64,000 nt of DNA, taken from Candidatus Zymogenaceae bacterium (lineage in GTDB: Bacteria; Desulfobacterota; Zymogenia; Zymogenales; Zymogenaceae). The translations under genes were made by a program, and so were the position numbers. Below, in pieces: positions 1-9,177 of the stretch (position 1 is its first letter; the number at the start of each line of letters is the position of its first letter). The stretch is from positions 106,774 through 170,773 of the forward strand of contig JAFGAS010000078.1 of assembly GCA_016933535.1 (NCBI GenBank), written 5' to 3'. Under the pieces are notes generated by a model, which was given only the letters and a program-made list of their open reading frames with translations, ran no database searches and was not told the origin of the DNA.

Positions 1-1801
1 CTGGGGCCGTGATCAAGACCTCAATCTCGAAAAGATCATCACCTTTATCCAGGACCCTCCGCTCAAGCGCGTGGGGGTCTTCGAGCTTGAGGGATTTTAT
101 CCCCGGGCCGAGCGGATGAAGCTTGCCATGATGCTCAATAACATCGCCGCGTCGCCCTCGTTTGCCGGATGGCGAAAGGGGGCGCCGCTGGATATCGATT
201 TCTTTTTTAAGCCCCGGGGCGGTAAACCCGGGGTATCGGTCTTTTATATCTCCCACCTCTCGGACCCCGAGCGGGAGTTCTTCGTTACGCTGCTTCTCTG
301 GCGCCTCGTCACCTGGATGCGGGCGCAGCAGGGGTCGTCGCGTTTGAGGGCGCTGGTCTATATCGATGAGGCCGTGGGGCTGCTTCCTCCGTATCCGAAA
401 GATCCCCCCACCAAGCGGCCCATCATGACGCTGCTCAAGCAGGCGCGGGCCTACGGCATCGGGATGGTACTGGCAACCCAGAACCCGGTGGACATCGACT
501 ACAAGGCGCTGACCAACGCGGGAACCTGGTTCATCGGCCGCCTTCAGACCAAGAACGACAAGGATCGGGTATTGGAGGGCCTCACGGCGGCGTCAAAGGG
601 CGGCGTACCGACCTCGAAAATCGATGACATGATCTCGGCGCTCTCTCCCCGGGTCTTTCTCTATCACAGCGTGCGCGAGGATACCGTTACTCATTTCGGG
701 ACCCGCTGGGCCATGTGCTACCTGCGGGGGCCGATCGGAAAGGAGCGGCTCAAGGACCTCCCCTCGGTGCCGGTTTTGGACGGAGAGGGCCCGCAGGGGC
801 AGAAACAGGCGGAGCCGGCGACGGCAAAGGCCCCGGCGATCACGGCCGACGCGGTGGTTCTTACCGTGCCGCCGGATATCGGCCTGAAAAACCGCTACCT
901 GTCCCCCCGGAGCGCCGCCTATCCGACCTTCTCGCGGCTCGTTCCCATCGAGAAGACGTCAGGCGAGGCGGGCTTTCGATTCGTGCCGGCGCTGGCGGCC
1001 CGGGCCCGGGCCAAGTTTGACGATACGGCGGCCAAGGTGGCCGTAACCCAGACGATTACCCGGGTGCTCTTTCCACTTTCCGATGCGCGGATCGGGTGGG
1101 AGAAATCGGTGGAACTGGATGAGGACACCGATTTTCTGGAGGATATCCCGGTTGCCGGCCAGCAGGTCGCGGGTTTTGTGCCGCTGCCCGAATGGTTAAC
1201 GGCAAAGGACGAATCAAAAAGGCTCTCGGCCGATTTCGTTAATTATATGAACGCCTCCCTTTCTCTGACCCTGTTGAGGAATCCCGGGCTTTCCCTCTTT
1301 TCCACCATCGGGGAGACCAGAGAGGCGTTTCTGGCCAGGACGGCCGCCCGGGCCGAAGAAGAAGCGGCAAAAGAAGTGGAGAAGATCACGAAAAATTATA
1401 AAGACAAGATAGAGGCGCTTCAATCCAAGGTCAAGAAACAAGAGCGCCAGATGACCGTCCGGGAGATGGAATACGGCGAGCGCAAGAGGGACGAGCTGAT
1501 CTCGGCCGGCGCGAGCGTACTGGGGCTTGTCTTCGGCAGGAAGAGCCTGTCGGGAATTACCAGGGCCTCCAGCAAGCGGATGATGACGGTAAAATCCAAA
1601 ACGAGGCTGGAGGATTCCGAGGCCGAGATCAAGCTGCTCAACGCGCAGATAACGGAGCTTTCCGAAGAACTCAACGATGAGGTGTCGGCCATCAGCGAAA
1701 AGAGAAGGGAGGAGGCCTCCGTAGTCGAAAAAGTCACGATTTCACTTGAAAAAAACGATATTCTCTTCTCGGATCTCGTGATTTTGTGGGTTCCCGTGTA
1801 A
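1..1801 (+). CDS. HerA/FtsK-type ATP-binding protein, 5' truncated
   Basis: The reading frame is open from base 2, so the true start and the Walker A region lie outside the window. What remains has a Walker B-like strand (LVYIDEA, about residue 95 counting from the GTG at 71) followed by LLKQARAYGIGMVLATQNP, the usual sensor region of HerA/VirB4/DUF87 ATPases. After a linker rich in Ala and Pro comes a globular part and then, from about residue 425, a long charged coiled coil with a short hydrophobic break. Such ATPases act on DNA or on protein complexes; the substrate cannot be read here. The gene ends 180 bases before the TPR gene. Family assignment is solid, function is not known. Confidence 0.8.
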   Translation, partial: WGRDQDLNLEKIITFIQDPPLKRVGVFELEGFYPRAERMKLAMMLNNIAASPSFAGWRKGAPLDIDFFFKPRGGKPGVSVFYISHLSDPEREFFVTLLLWRLVTWMRAQQGSSRLRALVYIDEAVGLLPPYPKDPPTKRPIMTLLKQARAYGIGMVLATQNPVDIDYKALTNAGTWFIGRLQTKNDKDRVLEGLTAASKGGVPTSKIDDMISALSPRVFLYHSVREDTVTHFGTRWAMCYLRGPIGKERLKDLPSVPVLDGEGPQGQKQAEPATAKAPAITADAVVLTVPPDIGLKNRYLSPRSAAYPTFSRLVPIEKTSGEAGFRFVPALAARARAKFDDTAAKVAVTQTITRVLFPLSDARIGWEKSVELDEDTDFLEDIPVAGQQVAGFVPLPEWLTAKDESKRLSADFVNYMNASLSLTLLRNPGLSLFSTIGETREAFLARTAARAEEEAAKEVEKITKNYKDKIEALQSKVKKQERQMTVREMEYGERKRDELISAGASVLGLVFGRKSLSGITRASSKRMMTVKSKTRLEDSEAEIKLLNAQITELSEELNDEVSAISEKRREEASVVEKVTISLEKNDILFSDLVILWVPV

Positions 1802-1809
1802 AAATATGC

Positions 1810-1837
1810 TTGTTTTTTATAACGGGTGTGGTATACT
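1810..1837 (+). promoter_or_regulatory. Possible sigma70 promoter for the TPR gene
   Basis: TTGTTT, 16 bases, TATACT. The -10 box is good and the -35 weak. Transcription would start near 1844 and give a leader of about 138 bases containing the hairpins at 1863-1951. Confidence 0.4.
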
Positions 1838-1862
1838 TGTAATAAGGAAACAGGGGAGACAA

Positions 1863-1951
1863 AAAGCGAAACGCCATCTTGCATCACACATAGTTTCCGG
1901 CGCTTTGACAGTTTGAATGACTGAGTGGGTGGTTCTGTCACCCTTTTTTTT
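1863..1951 (+). promoter_or_regulatory. Structured leader with competing hairpins, candidate attenuator
   Basis: AAAGCG+AAAC (1863-1872) can pair with GTTT (1893-1896) and CGCTTT (1901-1906) around a four-base bulge. TGACAG (1906-1911) can pair with CTGTCA (1935-1940). That second pairing uses bases also needed by a terminator-like hairpin at 1927-1943, so the two exclude each other. The arrangement lies between a possible promoter and the Shine-Dalgarno of the TPR gene. It does not match a riboswitch class I recognise. Structures were paired by eye. Confidence 0.4.
1927..1951 (+). terminator. Short intrinsic terminator before the TPR gene
   Basis: GGGTG, a seven-base loop, CACCC, then eight T. 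The five-pair stem is short. It may end the upstream ATPase transcript or act as an attenuator for the gene at 1982. Confidence 0.5.
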
Positions 1952-1981
1952 ATCCACTATCCCCGGAGGGGGTAAACGCAA

Positions 1982-2857
1982 ATGGACGAAGTCGACCGCG
2001 TGTTGGAAGCGGCCAAGGAGTTGATGGATCTCAACTTCTACCGGGAAGCTCTCTCACTCCTCAAAGAGGCGTCGACAAAATACCAGGACGAACCGGATAT
2101 CTTTTACTTTATGGGATGCTGCGCGCTTAACGACCGCGCGGGAGAGGAAGCGTTCTGCTACTTTTCCATCTCCAATGAGCTCTGTCCCGAGGACGCCGAT
2201 ATTCTCTCCGGTCTTTCGGACGCGTCGTTGACAATGGATCGAAACGACCTTGCCGCACGCTTCATTTCGGAGGCGCTCAAGCTCGAGCCGGACAGCATCA
2301 ATGCACGAATCTCCTTTGGGCATTTTCTCGAAAAGGAGGAGCGCTTCACGGAAGCGGTGGCCCACTATAGAAAGATCCTGATGGAAGATCCGGAAAATAC
2401 CTATCTCAACGCCCGCCTCGGCTACTGCCTCATGAGCCTGGGGATGTTCGAGGAAGCCGCCGACGAGATCGCGGAGTACCTCAAGGAATGCCCTACGGAT
2501 ACCGACTGGCATTTTCAGCTGGGCATCTGCTATGGGCACATGGGGATGATCGATGAGGCGATGACCACCTTTAACTACCTCGTCCACGTCGACCCGGATG
2601 ACCCGATGGCGCGGGCCTACCTCGCCCTGGCGATGGCCGACAAGGGGTGGCTTTCGGAGGCAAAGGAAGAGATCACGAGGGCGCTCAGGATGGACCCCGA
2701 AAACCCGCGCGTGCTTGAAATCTACGAAGACATCATGGGACGGGACGAAGACGGCAACCACTCGGGACAATCGGGCGAAGCCGGAAAGTTTTTGGCGATG
2801 CTGCTCTTGATCAAGACGATCGTCGATCGAAAGAAGCGGGAAGGGCAAAGGCCGTAG
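1982..2857 (+). CDS. Tetratricopeptide repeat protein
   Basis: A 291-residue soluble protein made almost wholly of TPR units (for example about residues 30-65, 100-135, 136-170 and 205-240, with repeated A..Y...L...P pairs). No signal peptide is visible; the N-terminus is acidic. TPR arrays are protein-protein scaffolds, so the role depends on an unknown partner. The ATG follows GGAGGGGG at good spacing. A short hydrophobic stretch (FLAMLLLIKTIV) lies near the C-terminus, followed by basic residues. It stands alone between a leader with hairpins and a strong terminator. Confidence 0.85.
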   Translation: MDEVDRVLEAAKELMDLNFYREALSLLKEASTKYQDEPDIFYFMGCCALNDRAGEEAFCYFSISNELCPEDADILSGLSDASLTMDRNDLAARFISEALKLEPDSINARISFGHFLEKEERFTEAVAHYRKILMEDPENTYLNARLGYCLMSLGMFEEAADEIAEYLKECPTDTDWHFQLGICYGHMGMIDEAMTTFNYLVHVDPDDPMARAYLALAMADKGWLSEAKEEITRALRMDPENPRVLEIYEDIMGRDEDGNHSGQSGEAGKFLAMLLLIKTIVDRKKREGQRP

Positions 2858-2928
2858 CGACGGCACCCGAAATGGGCGTTTGTGCGGGGCAACCCCGGCA
2901 TAAAAAGATAGAAGATCCGATAGAAAAG

Positions 2929-2955
2929 ATCCCCCATCAAAGGGGGATTTTTTTT
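2929..2955. terminator. Bidirectional intrinsic terminator
   Basis: ATCCCCC, loop ATCAAA, GGGGGAT, then eight T on the plus strand. On the minus strand the hairpin is followed by ATCTTTTC. It separates the convergent TPR gene and the DJ-1/PfpI gene. Confidence 0.9.
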
Positions 2956-2957
2956 AG

Positions 2958-3584
2958 CTAGTACCCTAATCGTTTTCGCACTTTTTCCAACACCTCACTC
3001 CCGTACAACCGCTCGACCAGCCAATAGGCCGCGCCGATTCCCTTGAAAATCTGCCCCGAGGTCACGACCCTGCCTCCGTCGGCGACGGCCGGCGAATCAT
3101 CGACGACCCGCACGTTCGGGTATCGCTTTTTAAAATCGTCCTTCAGCCGGTCGGTGACCGCCGCTTCCCTGCCGGAAAGCAGCCCCGCCTCGGCCAGCAG
3201 GTAAGCCCCGCTGCATACCGAGAGGATATGGGATAGCGCGCCACTTTCGTATTGATCCCTGATAAAGCCGGTTATCCGGGCGTCCGTTATCGCCGAGAAG
3301 ACCCCGGTGCCGCCGGGGACGATAAGGATATCGATAATGCCGGTTTGTGCGAACGGGATCGCGGGGCCGACGAGCGTGCCGTTGGAGGCGGTGGCGGGGG
3401 CCCCGTCTTTAGATATCAGGCGGATGGTATTGGCATGGTCGATATAGTCATTAGTCTTCTCCAAGACGGCCATCGGGTTGACGTAATCTGCCGCCTCTAC
3501 GCCGTCATAGACGAGGACAGCTATATCGAGCGGTTTCTGAAGCATATCCCAACACGTCATGGGGGGGAAAGGCCGCCGCCTCAC
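2958..3584 (-). CDS. DJ-1/PfpI family protein (class I glutamine amidotransferase-like)
   Basis: A Rossmann-like DJ-1/PfpI fold: LDIAVLVYDGVE at the N-terminus, DILIVPGGTG in the middle and the nucleophile elbow SVCSGAYLLAEAGLL with the expected cysteine. It is closest in layout to the isocyanide hydratase / AraC-type amidotransferase-like group but has no C-terminal HTH, and the TTHW usual after the elbow is replaced by VTDR. Substrate unknown. The GTG start overlaps the stop of the upstream hydrolase by four bases and has AAAAGG before it; an internal ATG at 3545 would also give a full domain. Probably the last gene of the polA-hydrolase operon. Confidence 0.8.
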   Translation of the reverse strand: MRRRPFPPMTCWDMLQKPLDIAVLVYDGVEAADYVNPMAVLEKTNDYIDHANTIRLISKDGAPATASNGTLVGPAIPFAQTGIIDILIVPGGTGVFSAITDARITGFIRDQYESGALSHILSVCSGAYLLAEAGLLSGREAAVTDRLKDDFKKRYPNVRVVDDSPAVADGGRVVTSGQIFKGIGAAYWLVERLYGSEVLEKVRKRLGY

Positions 3585-4216
3585 GTTGCCTTTTTTGTGA
3601 AGAAGTCCGCGATCTCATCTTTTATGACCGACTCCTGCCCCCAGTAGAAGTGGTCGGCGCCTTTGACGGTGACCAACCTCTTGGGCTCCGGGAGCCGGTT
3701 GTAGATCCCCTGCAGTTCATCCATCGCCACGAAGTAGTCGGAATCGCCGCAGACGATCAGCTTGGGGACGGGGCTTGCCACAAGGTAGGAAAAGTCAAAC
3801 ATACCCGTCGGCGGCGAGATTGCGGCCCAGGCACCGATCCGCGCGTCGGCCAGCGCGTGAAAGAGCCCGACCCACGCGCCGTAGGAATAGCCGACCAGGT
3901 AGACGGCCGGGGGTTTTATATCGGGGTGATTGGCGACGAAATCTACCGCCGCCCCCACGTCCCGCGCGTCGACAAGCTCTCCGGTCGAGCGCCCGCCGCT
4001 TTTCCCGACGCCGCGGAAGTTGAAGATCAGGGCGGAAAGGTCCAGGGACGTAACCGCGTCCCGAACGGCATAGACGACGTTGTTATCCATGCTGCCGCCG
4101 TAGCTGGGGTGTGGGTGGCAGATGACGACGGCGGCAGCCGCCGGTTTGGGAACGGTAAGCCGGCCCTCGATGGTCACGTCGCCGGATGGGAAGGTCACGG
4201 GGGTTTCGGTGGGCAT
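3581..4216 (-). CDS. Alpha/beta hydrolase
   Basis: A compact single-domain serine hydrolase of 211 residues. It has the oxyanion-side motif HPHPSYGGSMDNN, FNFRGVGKSGG, the nucleophile elbow GYSYGA and a late histidine in GADHFYWG, with an Asp in CGDSDYF that could complete the triad. This matches the COG2945-type small hydrolases, whose substrates are mostly unknown. No signal peptide, so cytoplasmic. AGAGGA precedes the ATG. It follows polA by 58 bases and overlaps the DJ-1/PfpI gene by four, suggesting one transcript. Confidence 0.85.
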   Translation of the reverse strand: MPTETPVTFPSGDVTIEGRLTVPKPAAAAVVICHPHPSYGGSMDNNVVYAVRDAVTSLDLSALIFNFRGVGKSGGRSTGELVDARDVGAAVDFVANHPDIKPPAVYLVGYSYGAWVGLFHALADARIGAWAAISPPTGMFDFSYLVASPVPKLIVCGDSDYFVAMDELQGIYNRLPEPKRLVTVKGADHFYWGQESVIKDEIADFFTKKAT

Positions 4217-4274
4217 ATATACTGTCCTCTCTTTCCTATCATGGCGCCCGGAAAGCGCCAGCTTTTTAGGGCGC

Positions 4275-6941
4275 CTAATGCGCGTCGGCCCAATTCTTGC
4301 CGCTGTTGATATCCACCTTCAGCGGTACGTTGAGCTTCATGACCCCCTCCATCTCTTCTTTCACTATCGCGCAGACGCGCGCTTCTTCTTCGGTCGGCAC
4401 CTCTAAGACCAGCTCGTCGTGCACCTGCATGATCATCTTGGCTTCCAGCCCTTCGGCGCCCAGCCGCCGGAAAAGGCTGATCATCGCCATTTTGATGAGG
4501 TCGGCGGCGCTGCCCTGGATGGGGGTGTTTACCGCCATCCGCTGGGCGAAGGCCTTCACGTTGCGGTCGGAGCTCTTGAGCTCGGGAAGATAGCGCCTCC
4601 TGTCCATGATGGTAGTCACAAAGCCGTCGGCCTCGGCCTTTTTCATCACCGTTTCGAAGTAGTCCTTTACCCCGGCGAACTTCGCGAAATAGGTCTCGAT
4701 AAAAACTTTCGCATCCCCGTAAGGAATGCCCAGCTCCCGCGCAAGCCCGTGGGGCGAGATGCCGTAGATGATTCCGAAGTTGATGGTCTTTGCCCTGCGG
4801 CGCATGTCTGCCGTTACGTCGGCGGGATCGACGGAAAATATCAGGGCCGCGGTCGAGGCGTGGATGTCCTCGTCGTCAAAGAAGGTCCGGGTCAGCGCCG
4901 GGTCCTTGCAGAAGTGGGCCAGGAGCCTCAGCTCTATCTGGGAATAGTCGGCGCTCACGAGCACGCACCCCTGCCGCGGTACGAAGGCCGCCCGAATCCG
5001 CCGTCCCTCCGGGGTGCGGATCGGGATGTTCTGCAGGTTCGGGTCCGACGACGAGAGCCTGCCGGTGGCGGCGACGGTCTGGTTATAGGAGGTGTGGATG
5101 CGGCCCGTCTTGCCGTTGATAAGCCTGGGTAGGGCGTCCACGTATGTCGACTTGAGTTTGGCCAGCGTCCGGTACTCGAGGATGTGGGGGATGATCGGGT
5201 GGGCGTCGGCCAGTGCGGTCAGGACGTCGTTATCGGTGGAAAAACCGGTCTTTGTCTTCTTGAACCCCCCCAGCCCGAGCTTATCGAAGAGGATGCGGGC
5301 AAGCTGCTGGGTCGAGTTGATGTTGAACTGCTGTCCGGCCTCCTCGATGATCGTGTGCTCCAGCACGACGAGCTTTTCGGTAAACTCCCGGGAAAGCGCG
5401 CCGAGCGCCCCCTCGTCTACCTTTACTCCGGTCATCTCCATATCGGCCAGGACGATCACGAGCGGCATCTCGATATCGTCAAAGAGGCGGCCCAGCGAGA
5501 GCTCATCCATCTTCGTCTTGAGGATCGGGATGAGCAGGTACGTGAGGTAGGCGTCCTCGGCGGAGTAGCGGGAGGCTTCCTCCACGGGTACCTGGTCAAA
5601 CGTGATCTGACCCTTCCCCTTACCGGCCACGTCTTTGTAGCTGATGGGCCGATGACCGAGGTATTCCAGCGATATCGTCTCCAGGTTGTGGGTGCGCCGG
5701 GAGGGATTGATGACGTAGGAGGCCACCATCGTATCGAAGGCCACCGGCGATATATTGATACCGTAGTTTTTCATGACGAGGTAGTCGTATTTGATATTCT
5801 GCCCGGCCTTCGGCACCCCGGGGGAGGTCAGGAGAGGGCCCAGCGCCGAGAGGGTTTTTGTCCGGTCGAGTTGTTTGGGTGCACCCAGATACCGGTGGGC
5901 CAGCGGAATGTAGTAGGCGGCATCATCGGAAAAGCAGAGCGATATCCCGACGATCTCGGCGTCGACGGGCGACAGCGAGGTGGTCTCCAGATCGACCGCC
6001 AGCATGGCGGCCTTTTGGGCCCGGGAAATCACCGATGAGAGGGCCGCGTCGTCGGTGATCGTCTCGTGGGGGACGGCAATTCCCGTTCCCGGCCGCTCCA
6101 GCTCCTTGAGGTACGTGTGGAATTCGAGGTCGGCAAAGATCGATTTCAGCCGTTCCGCATCAGGCGGCTTTATCTCGGCCGCCGCCAGGGTAAACGCCAG
6201 AGGTACCTGATGATCAAGGATAAACAGCCGCCTGGACAGTAGGGCCAGCTCGCCGTGGCGCTCCAGGAGTTCCCGCTTTTTGCCGGTGAGGTCGTCTTTG
6301 TGTCGGAGGAGCTCATCGATCGTCCCGTATTTCTTGATGAGATCGACGGCCCCCTTCTCACCGATCCCGGGGACGCCGGGGATGTTGTCCGACGAGTCGC
6401 CGGCCAGCCCGAAGATCTCGGCCAGCCCCGCGGGGTCCGTCCCGTATTTTTCCCGGATGGCGGCCTGGTCGGTGACCCGGTCTTTCATCGTATCCAGCAG
6501 CGTGACGCGGTCGGACACCAGCTGACCCAGGTCTTTGTCGCCGGTGACGATGACGGCTTCAACGTCGGCCGGAAGCTCTCTGACGATCTGGGCGATAATA
6601 TCGTCGGCCTCATAACCCGGCATTTCCAGGCTCTCGATATTGTAGGCGGAGACGATCTCCTTGATTCTGGGAATCTGGGGTTTGAGGTCATCCGGCATCT
6701 CGGGGCGGTGGGCCTTATAGTCTGCGAACAACTCGTGGCGAAAGGTGGGCCCCTTGGCGTCGTAGGCGACCAAGAGATAGTCGGGCCGAATGTCGCCCAC
6801 GACCCTGCGGAGCATGCCGATGAAACCGTAGGCGGCCCCGGTCGGAAAGCCTTTGGAATTGGCCAGCCCCCTCACGGCGTAAAAGGCCCGATAGATATAG
6901 GAGCTTCCGTCGATGAGGGCGATCTTCTTACGCTCGGCCAT
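4275..6941 (-). CDS. polA: DNA polymerase I
   Basis: A complete three-domain Pol I of about 888 residues. The 5'-3' exonuclease part starts KKIALIDGSSYIYRAFYA and contains YEADDII, TGDKDL and GDSSDNIPGVPGIGEKGA. The 3'-5' exonuclease keeps all three motifs (VDLETTSL, GQNIKYDYL, YSAEDAYL), so proofreading should be active. The polymerase has motif A (SADYSQIELRLLAH), motif B (RRRAKTINFGIIYGIS) and motif C (MQVHDELVLEV). It fills gaps and removes RNA primers in replication and repair. I chose the ATG at 6941 because the family begins there; an in-frame start at 7001 adds 20 unsupported residues and would lie upstream of the likely transcript start. Confidence 0.97.
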   Translation of the reverse strand: MAERKKIALIDGSSYIYRAFYAVRGLANSKGFPTGAAYGFIGMLRRVVGDIRPDYLLVAYDAKGPTFRHELFADYKAHRPEMPDDLKPQIPRIKEIVSAYNIESLEMPGYEADDIIAQIVRELPADVEAVIVTGDKDLGQLVSDRVTLLDTMKDRVTDQAAIREKYGTDPAGLAEIFGLAGDSSDNIPGVPGIGEKGAVDLIKKYGTIDELLRHKDDLTGKKRELLERHGELALLSRRLFILDHQVPLAFTLAAAEIKPPDAERLKSIFADLEFHTYLKELERPGTGIAVPHETITDDAALSSVISRAQKAAMLAVDLETTSLSPVDAEIVGISLCFSDDAAYYIPLAHRYLGAPKQLDRTKTLSALGPLLTSPGVPKAGQNIKYDYLVMKNYGINISPVAFDTMVASYVINPSRRTHNLETISLEYLGHRPISYKDVAGKGKGQITFDQVPVEEASRYSAEDAYLTYLLIPILKTKMDELSLGRLFDDIEMPLVIVLADMEMTGVKVDEGALGALSREFTEKLVVLEHTIIEEAGQQFNINSTQQLARILFDKLGLGGFKKTKTGFSTDNDVLTALADAHPIIPHILEYRTLAKLKSTYVDALPRLINGKTGRIHTSYNQTVAATGRLSSSDPNLQNIPIRTPEGRRIRAAFVPRQGCVLVSADYSQIELRLLAHFCKDPALTRTFFDDEDIHASTAALIFSVDPADVTADMRRRAKTINFGIIYGISPHGLARELGIPYGDAKVFIETYFAKFAGVKDYFETVMKKAEADGFVTTIMDRRRYLPELKSSDRNVKAFAQRMAVNTPIQGSAADLIKMAMISLFRRLGAEGLEAKMIMQVHDELVLEVPTEEEARVCAIVKEEMEGVMKLNVPLKVDINSGKNWADAH

Positions 6942-6972
6942 GGGGGCACCAAAAATATGAATGAATTTACTA

Positions 6973-7001
6973 ACTTTACCAAATGACTCCCATCGCGTCA
7001 A
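6973..7001 (-). promoter_or_regulatory. Probable sigma70 promoter of polA
   Basis: Read on the minus strand: TTGACG, 17 bases, TAAAGT. The start point would fall about 25 bases before the polA ATG at 6941, which also argues against a start at 7001. lysS has the same -10 hexamer. Confidence 0.6.
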
Positions 7002-7075
7002 TCCTTTTAAGCCTTGACATGAAAAGTGTTAATATGAGATGATAATTAGAGAAATTTCCACTATATGGTGAGCCA

Positions 7076-8677
7076 ATGGAGGTAACGCGCGAGCGGGGCA
7101 AGAGCCTCGAGACGATCAAGAAATTGATCTCCGCAAAACAGTCCCTTATTTACGTGGTGACGTGGGAGGAGGGCCGGTTGGAAAAGCTGGTGGATAAGCT
7201 GGCCAAGACCATGTTTTCTGCCCCCGTCAAGTTTTTTGTATGGCAGTCCACCATGGGGCTGACGCTCGGCGGCAAGGTCGTCGAGGGGACCAGGGACCCG
7301 CTGGCGGCGCTGGACCGGGTGATTGCCATAGAGGAGAATGCGCTCTTTCTTTTCAAGGACCTCCATAAGGAGATGGAGACCAATCCGCTTCTCGTGCGCA
7401 AGCTCCGGGACGTGTACGACTCGCTTTCGACCTCATATAAGACAGTATTCATTACGGCGCCGATCCTCACGATGCCGTTTGAGCTCAATAAAGAGATGTC
7501 GGTGGTCGATTATGACCTGCCGGCTCCGGAAGAGCTTTCGGCGCTCTTTTCCCAGGTCCTGGAATCGTTCGTCAAGTCCAAGAAGATTAAGGTAAGTCTT
7601 ACCGATGCCCAGAAGGACCTCTTCGTTCAGGCGGTCACCGGCCTGACCATAGACGAGGCCAAGAACGCCATTACCAAGGCCCTGCTCGGGAGATCGGTTT
7701 TCGATATTTCGGCCCTGGACGTGGTGCTCGAGGAGAAGCAGCAGCTCATACGAAAGACCGGTATCCTCGAGTTTATCGCAAAAAAACCGACCATTCAGGA
7801 GATCGGCGGTCTGGAAAACCTGAAGGCCTGGCTGGAGGCAAGGACCCGGAGCTTTTCTTCCGAGGCGCGAAAGTACGGCCTGGCCCCGCCCAAGGGCGTG
7901 CTCATGACCGGCATCTCCGGCTGCGGCAAGAGCGTCACTGTCCAGGCCATCTCCTCGTACTGGAACCTGCCGCTGGTGCGCCTGGATATGAACCGGGTCT
8001 ACAGCGGGGTGATGGGCTCTCCCGAGGAGACGCTCTACATGGCGCTCAAGACCGTCGAGGCGATGGCACCTTGTGTCCTCTGGATCGACGAGGTGGAAAA
8101 GGGTATCGGTTCCTACGGCGGCGAAAAGCGCGACCTGGTTGTCGGCCGGATCTTCGCGATGTTCCTGACGTGGATGCAGGAAAAGAAAGGAAATGTCTTC
8201 GTGGCCGCCACGGCCAACGAGATAGATATGCTTCCCCCGGAAATTCTCCGTAAGGGACGTTTCGACGAGATATTCTTCGTGGACCTGCCGGGCGTTACCG
8301 AGCGCAAACAGATCTTCGCCGTCCATCTGAAAAAGAGAAACCAAGACTCCGCCGCGTTCAACCTCGTAGATCTTGCCAAGGCAACCGAGGGCTATAACGG
8401 CGCGGAGATCGAGCAATGCGTTGTTTCGGCCCTCTTTGACGCCTTCAACGCCAAGCGGGCGCTGACGATGGACGACCTCATGCGGGCCATCGGCCGGATG
8501 GTTCCCCTGTCCAAGACGATGAAGGAGCAAATAAAACGGATCAAGAGCTGGGCGTTCAACCGCGCGGTGCTGGCCAGCAAACCCGAGAAGTACGAGCCGA
8601 GCTTCGTTTCCAAGGATGAGCAGAAAAAACCCCAGGAAGATCTCATCGTGACGTCTTTTACGAAACCCGACCAATGA
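7076..8677 (+). CDS. Ycf46-like AAA ATPase
   Basis: 533 residues. The N-terminal half (about 1-230) begins with IKKLISAKQSLIYVVTWEE, the opening typical of Ycf46-type ATPases, and contains a degenerate RecA-like fold. The C-terminal half is a full AAA module: Walker A GISGCGKS near residue 280, Walker B CVLWIDEVEKG, sensor 1 ATANE, and the Arg-finger region RKGRFDEIFFVDLP. Ycf46 proteins are found in cyanobacteria, plastids and many bacteria; their job is poorly understood. The gene is divergent from polA, with a TTGACA but no convincing -10 ahead of it. No clear Shine-Dalgarno is seen. A terminator follows directly, so it is probably monocistronic. Confidence 0.85.
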   Translation: MEVTRERGKSLETIKKLISAKQSLIYVVTWEEGRLEKLVDKLAKTMFSAPVKFFVWQSTMGLTLGGKVVEGTRDPLAALDRVIAIEENALFLFKDLHKEMETNPLLVRKLRDVYDSLSTSYKTVFITAPILTMPFELNKEMSVVDYDLPAPEELSALFSQVLESFVKSKKIKVSLTDAQKDLFVQAVTGLTIDEAKNAITKALLGRSVFDISALDVVLEEKQQLIRKTGILEFIAKKPTIQEIGGLENLKAWLEARTRSFSSEARKYGLAPPKGVLMTGISGCGKSVTVQAISSYWNLPLVRLDMNRVYSGVMGSPEETLYMALKTVEAMAPCVLWIDEVEKGIGSYGGEKRDLVVGRIFAMFLTWMQEKKGNVFVAATANEIDMLPPEILRKGRFDEIFFVDLPGVTERKQIFAVHLKKRNQDSAAFNLVDLAKATEGYNGAEIEQCVVSALFDAFNAKRALTMDDLMRAIGRMVPLSKTMKEQIKRIKSWAFNRAVLASKPEKYEPSFVSKDEQKKPQEDLIVTSFTKPDQ

Positions 8678-8680
8678 AAT

Positions 8681-8699
8681 CGGCGGGAGCGCCGTTTTT
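8681..8699 (+). terminator. Intrinsic terminator of the AAA ATPase gene
   Basis: CGGCG, loop GGAG, CGCCG, then five T, three bases after the stop codon. Confidence 0.75.
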
Positions 8700-8700
8700 A

Positions 8701-9177
8701 TATCCGACCATCGAGGGCGGACGGCCCGGGCGGTATCCGTCTCGGCGGTGGCTTGAAAGAAAGCCCTCTCGATAAGGAGGCCCGGCTGCTATATATCCAC
8801 CCCGTTTTTATGATCGGAGATGCTCCGGTTCTTCCCTATACCGGTAGTTACCCCTTTTTACGGTCGGCGCGGCGATTTGCCGTAAGGTGATAAGAATGTC
8901 GGACGCCACACCGCTCTGTGCGACAGAAATCGTGCCGATACCCCCGAGGATCACCGCTTTTTCCCGGCGGGTCCTCGAATACGGCGCCTCCCTCATCGGA
9001 AACATTTTTATTTTGAACGCTCGTGTCCGGCCGGCACTCGCGATCACCGGCCCGAAACCGGCACCGGGCTTTGTCCCGGCAGCGGCAACCGCCCGGCGTC
9101 CCGGTTATGGGACGATTTCGGCTGCCGGGAACCGGGGCGGAAACGATGTCTTTTTATCGTACGTATAAGGGATGATC
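8701..9177. other. Intergenic region, no gene recognised
   Basis: About 480 bases between the ATPase terminator and the CBS-domain protein gene. Open frames on both strands (for example 8887-9168 plus and 8808-9047 minus) look like GC-rich chance frames without family motifs or Shine-Dalgarno sites. No convincing repeat or promoter was found. Confidence 0.5.

Noticed and set aside
1838..1981. Known riboswitch (cyclic di-GMP or fluoride type) before the TPR gene
   Set aside because: The conserved core sequences of those classes are absent; only general hairpins are present.
8887..9168. Possible small gene before the CBS-domain protein
   Set aside because: Composition is Pro/Ala/Arg rich with no recognisable motif, and no ribosome site stands before it.
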